A stretch of 14,867 bases of DNA, from the NCBI GenBank assembly GCA_030613915.1, contig JAUWKY010000010.1, forward strand, positions 1 through 14,867, in the 5' to 3' direction. Below are positions 8,101 to 13,975 of this stretch, one piece after another. Position 1 is the first letter of the stretch, and each line of letters begins with the position of its first letter. The DNA comes from Syntrophobacterales bacterium. Its GTDB lineage: Bacteria; Desulfobacterota; Syntrophobacteria; BM002. The notes beneath the pieces were generated by a model. That model did not search any database. It was not told the origin of the DNA and saw only the letters and a list, made by a program, of their open reading frames with translations. A program made the translations under genes and the position numbers.

Positions 8101-9508
8101 ACGTCTGTACGACATCATGCAGGAACGGGTTGGCATTGGCGTTACCACTGGGCAACTGGAACCCGTGGAGGACACACCTGCAGAGAGCGAAATGGAGCCC
8201 GGAGAGGTAATACCTCAGACTGCTGCCGAGATTGGCTCGCATATTTCTGTGGAGTCGCGAGGGCTGGAAATTGCCCCGGAGCCGGCTTCGTTGGAGCCGG
8301 ATGTTACACAGTTCACTGATGATTCACTGGAGTCAATGGCAGAACGGTTGAATGACCTCCTTTTAAAAGGTGATGAACAGCTATCTCAGCAGATAATCAA
8401 CCAACTTTTCCAGGACTTTGCAGATCAGGCTCCCCTGATGCGGACCAGGGTGATCAATGTCTGCGAAAACTCGCTGGACGATCCGGTTCTCGGCTCTCAA
8501 CCCCGCCTGGTGGAGCTTCTAACAGACCCTCTTTTGCTCGTATTACCGCAAGAGAAAGATCCCGAAGTCCTAAGAGAAATGGCTGACTTGCTTTCTCGAA
8601 CAGCTACCAATCTCATTCAGTTTGCTGAATATCGGTTAGCCAGTCGGATTCTCACCCATCTGAACAAACGGAGAAAAAAGTTGCGGGTCAGTCCTGATGA
8701 CCAGACCCAGACGAGTGAGATAATTTCCTTCCGAGAGCTTGAGCCGAGAACACAGATGGTTCTCTTGGACGATTTACGGTCACAAGACCCTGCCAGGCTG
8801 CAGAAAGTAACACAGCTCCTCAGCAGTCTCGGCCCACTCACTATACCACTGCTCATCGAGGTGGTGAAACGGGAAGACAACCTCAGAGTAAGGCAAATCG
8901 CTTCGTATTTGCTGAAGGAATTGGGACCAGAAGCGAGCAAACTTCTCAAGCGTGAATTGGTACTCGAGGGCTTCCCCCAGGAACGAGTGCGAATACTAGA
9001 GGTGATCGACGGTGTAACCCAAGATCTAAAAACTGAGTTAGCCTACGCTCTTGGTGACGATAGCCGCAAGGTGAGGCGAGCAGCATTCCATCTCACCGAG
9101 CGCTTGAACGATCCACGGCTGACTTCATTGCTCTTAGATTATGCCAACCACGAAGATCCCAAGATGGCAGTAGTTGCCATCAAATCTTTGGGAAAACTCA
9201 AACCTGCAGGAGCAGTAGACGTTCTCGTATCACTGCTCGAATCTTCCAAAGAAATTGAGCGCTTGATTGCTTGCTGCCGAGCCTTAGGGCAGATAGCTGA
9301 CCCAAGCGCCATTGAACCACTGGCAAAAATGTTAGCACCAGGAGGTTTCTTGTCGCTTCGCAAGAAACAGAGCTCCGCGGTTCGCGCCGCCGCCGGTTTC
9401 GCTTTGGCTCAGATTTCTGATCCCCGCGTTGTAGAAGCGCTAGCCCCGTATGTGGATGATCACGACCCGAGGATTCGGCAAGTTGCCCGAGCCCTGGTGA
9501 AAGAGTGA
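5165..9508 (+). CDS. GGDEF - STAND-type ATPase - duplicated LYPP module - HEAT-repeat protein (copy 2)
   Basis: Full-length paralogue of the gene upstream: 1447 residues, same domain order throughout. GGDEF domain with DLDHFKQIND around 59-68 and AGDEF at 100-104; Walker A GASGMGKS at 235-242; Walker B LFIDDLH at 351-357; GNPLFL at 452-457; two LYPP modules (about 663-801 and 845-985), both with intact LYPP (681-684 and 863-866), whereas copy 1 has LYPL in its second module. An acidic, low-complexity linker runs about 995-1055, followed by helical and HEAT-like repeats from about 1206 to 1445 (for example LRVRQIA and PRIRQVA). The RxxD product-inhibition site is absent. The start at 5165 lacks a strong Shine-Dalgarno sequence but its MEYQDLLYFLQ matches MAYEDLLHFLQ of copy 1. 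Predicted role: cytosolic diguanylate cyclase-like signalling protein with an ATPase switch. Activity of the AGDEF variant is not established from sequence. Confidence 0.93.
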   Translation: MEYQDLLYFLQHVGTDPSRLIFEDELTGIYNRRFLLNYFRYKVPWDSLEAQPLSLLMMDLDHFKQINDTYGHETGDQVLVWVASLLKEVSGDEGLAIRYAGDEFIILMPNTEKEAALQIADRLLQRLHQEPAQLADVDEELRITFSIGVASAPDDAYTGKALIQKADTALYYAKKTGRDRFANAGKIAPEDVFAKTALYQLDKARIAGRKIQLTRVATSLRKFSKRQSQFLIVEGASGMGKSEFLQTIRKNLAQAKILQIAVSGKPQEGLRPYYLTTNIIVEIMNQRPDKGAEILDELEPQEVNNLCHILPQLGEPEEVSEQEDDKNQREQIFTTLVHFIPKLLNSRSLILFIDDLHLSDEATLLVLRQILLRGDIPLFVCGTATDIRPGKVQGRQPPLDRFFTAYGQELDIGRVTLTPLSPEDIGTHFRGIFPRVSLPENFEETLAQLTQGNPLFLSEIQRKLVLDGKITLSGQQWGVEPLEEGYLPRSFEEVISQKIAALDEESKKLLDEASTLGENISLSVLTGSSENKETEVLEFVDQAVTQGLFSTDYQMNDETINFLGKRVLEITYGAIAEDRKKELHQRIGDYQETLYEQRLLPSAATLAYHFQLSASQEKARVYLDSQQALDHSIFNAREAINYTGDKVEDTVPEDAPLDPASLSQIPEIIRALLTSVRNIKLYPPGSKAIVSSTQQFTAAINKILADNERLTITIVKNGLVVNGESLEIAEFKSIAEAFIKFFTGVELRGVAFSQGFGEHELTAMLEGLGRISKKMIGQRFWKRFAAEQRLLHIELRQVRYTTTTVEEHEAVADLEMAQPQSRPAPMHDTAQLLGVDQRLDEQDLSEIPQVLRCLLTAISNIKLYPPESTAITYSIQHLYQALKGFFSRRPVLTLARVGKSLLVNGQKIDTADFKTMADGFLRLLESVNLRSLSLLKEISVRELVAFISATGQSPADGFDSGFWRRFAREQQLFGILFDQRLYDIMQERVGIGVTTGQLEPVEDTPAESEMEPGEVIPQTAAEIGSHISVESRGLEIAPEPASLEPDVTQFTDDSLESMAERLNDLLLKGDEQLSQQIINQLFQDFADQAPLMRTRVINVCENSLDDPVLGSQPRLVELLTDPLLLVLPQEKDPEVLREMADLLSRTATNLIQFAEYRLASRILTHLNKRRKKLRVSPDDQTQTSEIISFRELEPRTQMVLLDDLRSQDPARLQKVTQLLSSLGPLTIPLLIEVVKREDNLRVRQIASYLLKELGPEASKLLKRELVLEGFPQERVRILEVIDGVTQDLKTELAYALGDDSRKVRRAAFHLTERLNDPRLTSLLLDYANHEDPKMAVVAIKSLGKLKPAGAVDVLVSLLESSKEIERLIACCRALGQIADPSAIEPLAKMLAPGGFLSLRKKQSSAVRAAAGFALAQISDPRVVEALAPYVDDHDPRIRQVARALVKE

Positions 9509-9529
9509 AATCCCGCCACCCAAGAGCTT

Positions 9530-9723
9530 AACCCTAATGTTGCAAACTTAAACCGGACAAAATCGCTGCGCTCGCGCCATAGCACACCATCTGCGGCTGT
9601 GCTCGCCTCGGCCAGGATCTCACGTACAGTGAAGTACGCTTCGTCCTGACCGAGCCTGTGCGCAACCAAATCTGACGCACTCTGGCGCGTTTTTCCTCGG
9701 TGTAGGTCTGCAACATTAGGGTT
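9530..9723. mobile_element. MITE-like element with 15-bp perfect terminal inverted repeats
   Basis: AACCCTAATGTTGCA at 9530-9544 is perfectly inverted at 9709-9723. The ~164-bp interior is GC-richer than its flanks and contains hairpins: CTCGGCCAGGA (9607-9617) with TCCTGACCGAG (9644-9654), one mismatch, then CGTAC/GTACG (9623-9627 and 9634-9638) around a 6-base loop. A further weak hairpin (ACGC/GCGT, 9675-9690) ends in TTTTT. The element has no transposase. I could not find a clear target-site duplication, so a large folded RNA or terminator region remains possible. It begins 22 bases after the copy 2 stop. Confidence 0.5.
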
Positions 9724-9780
9724 GACTCCCTAACAAAGTCAGGAAACAGATCCCGACCCCAGACCGCAGGGCGGATTCTT

Positions 9781-9809
9781 TTGACAAAGCAGTGCTCTTT
9801 AGTTATGCT
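9781..9809 (+). promoter_or_regulatory. Sigma70-type promoter for fdhD
   Basis: A perfect TTGACA at 9781-9786 is followed, after a 17-base spacer, by TATGCT at 9804-9809 (4 of 6 to TATAAT). The predicted start near 9816 gives a leader of about 67 bases to the ATG at 9883. The rest of the gap from 9724 shows no gene and no recognised riboswitch. Confidence 0.6.
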
Positions 9810-9882
9810 AAATTTGTCCTAACATCCCGATGTACTTCTCCAGATTAGCCCTATGGTATGCTGAACATTCCTCACACAGAAG

Positions 9883-10683
9883 ATGCTAGCAGCCACCATG
9901 AATAGTCTCACAAAAGAAGTAGAGGTTTTGCGCGTATCCAAGGATCAATGCCGTCAAATCCGTGTTGCCTTGGTACGAGAAGTGCCAATCACCATTTTCT
10001 TGAATGACCAGGAAATTATCACCCTTCTTTGCACAGGAGCACATATTGAGAGTTTGGCAGTGGGTTTTCTCAAATCAGAGGGTCTACTGCAACAACGGAG
10101 TAGTCTTGAACGTGTGGAGGTTGACAAGAACGCTCAAGAGGTTCGGGTGTTCACCAGCGAGAGAACTGAGCTAGCTGAGCAGCTTTTCGGCAAAAGAACT
10201 ATTACCTCCGGTTGCGGTAAAGGTACAATCTTCTATAACGTGCTGGACTCGTTGCAGAGCCAACCTCTCACAAACCAACTCGCCATCAGGGCTGACCAAG
10301 TCCGTCAACTCATGACTGAGCTGCATAGCCGCTCTGAGCTTTATCGCCGCTCAAGAGGAGTCCATAATTGCGGTCTCGCTGATACCGAGAAAATTCTGAT
10401 CTTTTGCACCGACATTGGCCGTCACAATGCTGTAGATATGATACTTGGAGAGTGTTTCTTGAACGAAGTGGACACCACTGACAAGATCCTGGTAACCACG
10501 GGCCGCATTACTTCGGAGATTCTCATCAAAGCGGCTAAGATGCAAATCCCCATGCTGATTTCCCGCTCCGCTGCCACCAGCCTGTCGCTGGATTTAGCTA
10601 ACAGCCTCAACATGACTGTCATGGGCTACGTGCGCGGCGGCAGTATTCTGGCGTACTCTGGAGCCGAAAACTTGATCTGCTGA
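9883..10683 (+). CDS. fdhD: Formate dehydrogenase accessory sulfurtransferase FdhD
   Basis: FdhD binds the Mo/W-bis-MGD cofactor and hands it sulfur received from a cysteine desulfurase, which is required for formate dehydrogenase activity; it acts in the cytoplasm. The 266-residue length is normal. Family motifs are visible: VREVPITIFLNDQEI near 31-45, SLAVGFLKSEG near 57-67, the cysteine loop TSGCGKG at 108-114, DIGRHNAVD at 177-185, TTGRITSEIL at 205-214, and ISRSAATSL near 226-234. The loop has only one cysteine (C111) where E. coli FdhD has a CxxC pair. The ATG at 9883 and one at 9898 are both possible; neither has a strong ribosome binding site. The next gene begins 3 bases after the stop, so the two are probably translated from one message. 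Confidence 0.93.
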   Translation: MLAATMNSLTKEVEVLRVSKDQCRQIRVALVREVPITIFLNDQEIITLLCTGAHIESLAVGFLKSEGLLQQRSSLERVEVDKNAQEVRVFTSERTELAEQLFGKRTITSGCGKGTIFYNVLDSLQSQPLTNQLAIRADQVRQLMTELHSRSELYRRSRGVHNCGLADTEKILIFCTDIGRHNAVDMILGECFLNEVDTTDKILVTTGRITSEILIKAAKMQIPMLISRSAATSLSLDLANSLNMTVMGYVRGGSILAYSGAENLIC

Positions 10684-10686
10684 CTT

Positions 10687-11835
10687 ATGATCTATCTGGA
10701 CAACGCAGCCACATCTTTTCCCAAACCGAAACAAGTGATCGATGCTGTTGCCCATTACTTCAATGAAATCGGGGGCAATCCCGGTCGGGCAGCACATGCT
10801 CCAGCTCGAGAGGCCGGTAGGGTAATTGACCGTACCCGGCGCTCCCTCGCCAATTTACTCGGCAACGTGGAGCCGTCCCGCATACTATGCACCCCAAGCA
10901 CCACAGTCGCTTTAAACCTGGCCTTCAAAGGATTACTGCAAGCCGGTGATCACGTGGTCACCACCAGCATGGAACACAACTCGGTCATGCGGCCGCTCCG
11001 TGGTTTGCAAAAGCTGGGTATCTCCCACAGCCAGATTCCCTGCAGCCCCAGCGGCGAACTGGATCCCTCTGACATCCCACCACTAATCCGTCCACAGACC
11101 CGCCTCATTGCTCTGATCCATGGTTCTAATGTTACTGGCAACTTGATGCCGGTGAGCGAGGTGGGAAAGATGGCTCGAGAGCACGGTATTCTTCTGCTGG
11201 TTGATGCTGCCCAAGCCATGGGAAGGATCCCAATAGATCCACAAGAGTCCAATATAGATCTCCTGGCGGGCCCGGGGCACAAGGGTTTATTGGGACCAAT
11301 GGGTACGGGTTTTCTTTATGTCAGACCTGGTCTGGAACTGGAACCACTGTGGGAGGGTGGCACCGGAACTTACTCTGAATCGATGGAGCAGCCTGAAACC
11401 TGGCCGGAGCGCTTCGAAAGCGGCACCCTCAACGCCCCTGGTCTTGCTGGTCTTGCCGCGGGCATAGCCGAAGTCCAAAAGCTAGGTCTAGAAGCCATAG
11501 CTACCCATGAGCAAAGTCTCATAGAAAGCCTTGCGGCTGGACTGAGCCAGCTTCCCGGAATCATCCTCTACGGCTCTCCTGACAAAAGTTCGTGTACCGG
11601 TACCCTTTCTTTTAATGTACAAGAATTGGATTGTTCTGAAGTTGCGCATATTTTGGACACAGCTTATGCAATTGCCGTTCGCTCGGGACTCCACTGCGCC
11701 CCCGCAGCACACCGCACCATCAACACCTTCCCCCACGGCACGGTTCGCGCCAGTGTCGGCCCTTACAACACCCAAGAAGATATCGAAACCCTTGTCCACG
11801 CGGTATCTGAAATAATAGGCTTTCGCAGTAGATGA
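10687..11835 (+). CDS. Cysteine desulfurase-like aminotransferase class V protein
   Basis: PLP enzyme of 382 residues, expected to release sulfur from cysteine as an enzyme-bound persulfide. It begins with MIYLDNAATSFPKP, a hallmark of the cysteine desulfurase/selenocysteine lyase family. EHNSVMRP lies near 96-103, DAAQ at 173-176 contains the PLP-contacting aspartate, GPGHKG at 195-200 has the Schiff-base lysine K199, and the catalytic cysteine is C337 in VRSGLHCAPAAH. The RSGLHCAP..H form resembles the subgroup annotated as 'cysteine desulfurase family protein' rather than canonical IscS or SufS. Placement directly behind fdhD suggests that it supplies sulfur to FdhD, but this is inference; selenocysteine lyase activity is an alternative. 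No Shine-Dalgarno sequence is obvious just before the ATG, consistent with translational coupling to fdhD. Confidence 0.88.
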   Translation: MIYLDNAATSFPKPKQVIDAVAHYFNEIGGNPGRAAHAPAREAGRVIDRTRRSLANLLGNVEPSRILCTPSTTVALNLAFKGLLQAGDHVVTTSMEHNSVMRPLRGLQKLGISHSQIPCSPSGELDPSDIPPLIRPQTRLIALIHGSNVTGNLMPVSEVGKMAREHGILLLVDAAQAMGRIPIDPQESNIDLLAGPGHKGLLGPMGTGFLYVRPGLELEPLWEGGTGTYSESMEQPETWPERFESGTLNAPGLAGLAAGIAEVQKLGLEAIATHEQSLIESLAAGLSQLPGIILYGSPDKSSCTGTLSFNVQELDCSEVAHILDTAYAIAVRSGLHCAPAAHRTINTFPHGTVRASVGPYNTQEDIETLVHAVSEIIGFRSR

Positions 11836-11836
11836 G

Positions 11837-13105
11837 TTAGCAAGAGGGAACTTCGAAATAAGAAAGCCCACCGAGGCCTAGGTCAAGCAGCTGGACCTTA
11901 ACTGGCTCTCCTTTATCCAGCCGGTCTCTTCCTGGAGGAACCTGGAGCAGACAGTTGGCTGCCAGCATCTCGGTGAGTATCCCCTTCCTCTCTGAGCGCA
12001 GAGATTCCACCTCTAGGCCGGCAGGCCCGAAAATCAAGCGACCGAAGAGAAACGACAGAAGCTTTCCCTTGACCTTCACTGAACCACTCAAGACAGCGGT
12101 AGTTTCTGGCGGAAAAACCTGGGAAAGACCGAGCATTTGGAGCAACACCGGACGAACCAGTTGCTCGAAAGCAATGTAGGTGGCGGCTGGTCTCCCAGGT
12201 AGACCAAACAACAAAGTTTCATCAAGTTTGGCGAACAGTGCTTGTTTTCCTGGAGACATGGCCACCCCGTGAAAAAGCACATCACCCCCCAATGTGCTAA
12301 TCGCACTAGACACCAAGTCTTTCTCCCCTTTGCCTGTGCCACCGGTGGTAACTATCACATCAGCCCTGCTCCCTTTTTCGATAAAACGGGCTAACCTTTC
12401 CACCTTATCTCCTGCAACCCCCAGGGCTCTCGCTCTGCCGCCGTAGTGGTTCACAAGGTGCGACACCGTGTGCAGATTACTGGCGAAAACCCCTTTCTGA
12501 TCCAAGGACTTGCCCACTTCCACCAGCTCGCTGCCGGTTGCCAAAACCGCAACCACAGGCTGCCTTCGCACCTTTACCGTGCTGTATCCCTGGGTTGCCA
12601 GTATCGTCAGTTCCTTGGCTCCCAGGACCGTGGAACCGGAGAAAAGGTGCTGATCCATCTGAAGCTCGGCCCCGGCAGAAATCAGGTAGTCTCCCGACGC
12701 CACAGGCGCCTTTACCACCACTCCCTCGGCAACAATCTCGGTCATCTCTTGGGGTACCACCGCGTCTGCCCCGGCGGGCAAGATGGCTCCCGTCATGACC
12801 CGTATCGCCTCTTTTCGCTTTAACTGTTGATCGATTTGCTGGCCGGGGCCAACTGTTCCTACCACGGCTAGAAAAACGCTGTTCTCTGAAGAAGCAGCGT
12901 TCACGTCCTCACTGTGAACCGCGTAGCCGTCCATGGCTGCCTGGGTTGAAGGAGGCTCATCCCGTAAGGCCCGAATCTCTTCAGCCAGCACCCTACCGCT
13001 ACCATTTTCGAGCTGCATTTTCTCCGTGGCCAGAGGTACTGCCGCCGCCAAAGCAAGACCTTGTGCCTCTTCCAATGATACTAGCTTGTTCACGTTTACC
13101 GCCAT
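11837..13105 (-). CDS. moeA: Molybdopterin molybdenumtransferase MoeA
   Basis: MoeA inserts molybdate (or tungstate in some paralogues) into adenylylated molybdopterin to give the metal cofactor. The protein has 422 residues, close to the usual ~400-410. Seen: PSTQAAMDGYAV at 52-63, RVMTGAILPAGAD at 102-114, LATGSEL near 188-194 (position of the family TGDEL motif), TTGGTGKGEKD at 253-263 where many members have GGVSVGxxD, SPGKQALFAKL near 284-294, and GLPGRPAATY at 301-310 where GLPGNPVS is common. The C-terminal domain IV is present. The variant motifs mark a divergent MoeA; metal specificity cannot be told from them. It is the last gene of mobB-mobA-moeA and its stop lies one base from the stop of the convergent desulfurase gene. 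The ribosome binding site is weak. Confidence 0.93.
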   Translation of the reverse strand: MAVNVNKLVSLEEAQGLALAAAVPLATEKMQLENGSGRVLAEEIRALRDEPPSTQAAMDGYAVHSEDVNAASSENSVFLAVVGTVGPGQQIDQQLKRKEAIRVMTGAILPAGADAVVPQEMTEIVAEGVVVKAPVASGDYLISAGAELQMDQHLFSGSTVLGAKELTILATQGYSTVKVRRQPVVAVLATGSELVEVGKSLDQKGVFASNLHTVSHLVNHYGGRARALGVAGDKVERLARFIEKGSRADVIVTTGGTGKGEKDLVSSAISTLGGDVLFHGVAMSPGKQALFAKLDETLLFGLPGRPAATYIAFEQLVRPVLLQMLGLSQVFPPETTAVLSGSVKVKGKLLSFLFGRLIFGPAGLEVESLRSERKGILTEMLAANCLLQVPPGRDRLDKGEPVKVQLLDLGLGGLSYFEVPSC

Positions 13106-13152
13106 TTCACATCTTTTTCAGTAGGTATGCGGAGTGGTGCGACGCGGAGGTA

Positions 13153-13770
13153 CTATCCCCCGTGCCCTGGACTCTCTTCGAGTCCCGCCAGCAGCTCCTT
13201 GGCTCTGTCCATATCATCGGCAGTGTTAATATTGAAAAAGGAGAGTCCCTGGGGATCCAGTTGCCCAATTTCTTCTGAGCTGAGCCGACACACTTTCACT
13301 GCAGGGAAAAAATTGATGACTTGGAGCGTGCCGTGATCCAGCATTTTCTCTATGTGAGGCAGGCAACGGGACGAATAGATGGCGTGGAGCGGTTCCAACC
13401 CCTCAATTTTCTCAGGAACGATCACATCATAGTTCTTGGCCAACTGCACCATATGTCTGACAACAGCGGGCTGGACAAAGGGCATATCGCAGGCCGTGAC
13501 AAACACGCTCTTACCCTGAGCGAAGAGAAGCCCAGTGTAAATCCCTCCCAAAGGCCCTTGTCCAGGAATGACATCTCGGACAATGGTCACGTCCAGATGA
13601 AGATAGAGCTCTGGCTCGTTGGTGATAACCAGCACCTCAGAAAACAGGGACCCAACAGTCCGTACCTGTCGATCAATGAGTCGTTCACCCTGGAAGAGTT
13701 CCAGAGCCTTGTTGCGGCCATAACGACGGCTCTTTCCTCCCACCAGGACTACACCAACCATACCAGCCAC
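13153..13770 (-). CDS. mobA: Molybdenum cofactor guanylyltransferase MobA
   Basis: MobA attaches GMP from GTP to the molybdopterin cofactor to form MGD, the form used by formate dehydrogenases and other DMSO reductase family enzymes. Motifs: LVGGKSRRYGRNKAL (residues 9-23, the nucleotide-binding loop usually LAGGxSxRMGxDKAL), GPLGGIYTGL, VTACDMPFV with the metal-binding aspartate, EPLHAIYS and FFNINTADDM. The chosen start is GTG at 13770, preceded by GAGG with a 5-base gap; this gives 205 residues. An ATG at 13761 is a close alternative. The frame stays open to a TTG at 13812, but that codon lies inside a perfect palindrome and adds residues unlike MobA, so I reject it. The moeA start is 47 bases downstream. 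Confidence 0.9.
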   Translation of the reverse strand: MAGMVGVVLVGGKSRRYGRNKALELFQGERLIDRQVRTVGSLFSEVLVITNEPELYLHLDVTIVRDVIPGQGPLGGIYTGLLFAQGKSVFVTACDMPFVQPAVVRHMVQLAKNYDVIVPEKIEGLEPLHAIYSSRCLPHIEKMLDHGTLQVINFFPAVKVCRLSSEEIGQLDPQGLSFFNINTADDMDRAKELLAGLEESPGHGG

Positions 13771-13788
13771 GTCACCCTCAGTCTTCAA

Positions 13789-13818
13789 TTTCAATTGAGC
13801 GATAACGCTCAATTGAAA
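13789..13818. promoter_or_regulatory. Perfect 13-bp palindrome in the mobA leader
   Basis: TTTCAATTGAGCG (13789-13801) and CGCTCAATTGAAA (13806-13818) are exact reverse complements around ATAA. It lies about 19 bases upstream of the preferred mobA start and directly abuts the heptamer array at 13819. It could be a protein operator, an mRNA hairpin between mobB and mobA, or the edge of the repeat element. No T run follows on either strand, so it does not look like an intrinsic terminator. Confidence 0.6.
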
Positions 13819-13955
13819 GTTATTGGTTATTCGTTATTCGTTACTTGGAAAAGCATCAATCGCTATGCTGTGTCTCTGTCAATAATTAGACACCATCCTG
13901 ATTCTCCTTATCCTAACACCAATAACCTATAACAAATAACGGATAACGGATAATT
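13819..13955. repeat. Inverted array of heptamers in the mobB-mobA gap
   Basis: Left arm 13819-13846: GTTATTG, GTTATTC, GTTATTC, GTTACTT. Right arm 13914-13955: TAACACC, AATAACC, TATAACA, AATAACG, GATAACG, GATAATT, which is the same unit inverted. The 67-base core (13847-13913) has short stems AGCAT/ATGCT and GTGTCT/AGACAC. On the minus strand the core also holds AAGGAG (13904-13909), seven bases before an ATG opening a five-codon frame (13896 to 13879). The element would be transcribed as part of a mobB-mobA-moeA message. Confidence 0.65.
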
Positions 13956-13975
13956 GCGTTTTCATTCAATGAGGT

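Noticed and set aside
9460-9669. Minus-strand open frame crossing the MITE-like element
   Set aside because: It runs from the end of copy 2 into the repeat element, shows no family motif, and is best explained by the GC-rich interior of the element.
9675-9695. Stand-alone intrinsic terminator within the MITE-like element
   Set aside because: The stem is only four base pairs (ACGC/GCGT) before TTTTT, too weak to call alone; it is recorded as part of the element.
13771-13812. TTG start extending mobA
   Set aside because: The codon sits inside a perfect palindrome, has no clear ribosome binding site, and adds residues not seen in MobA; GTG at 13770 has GAGG at a good distance.
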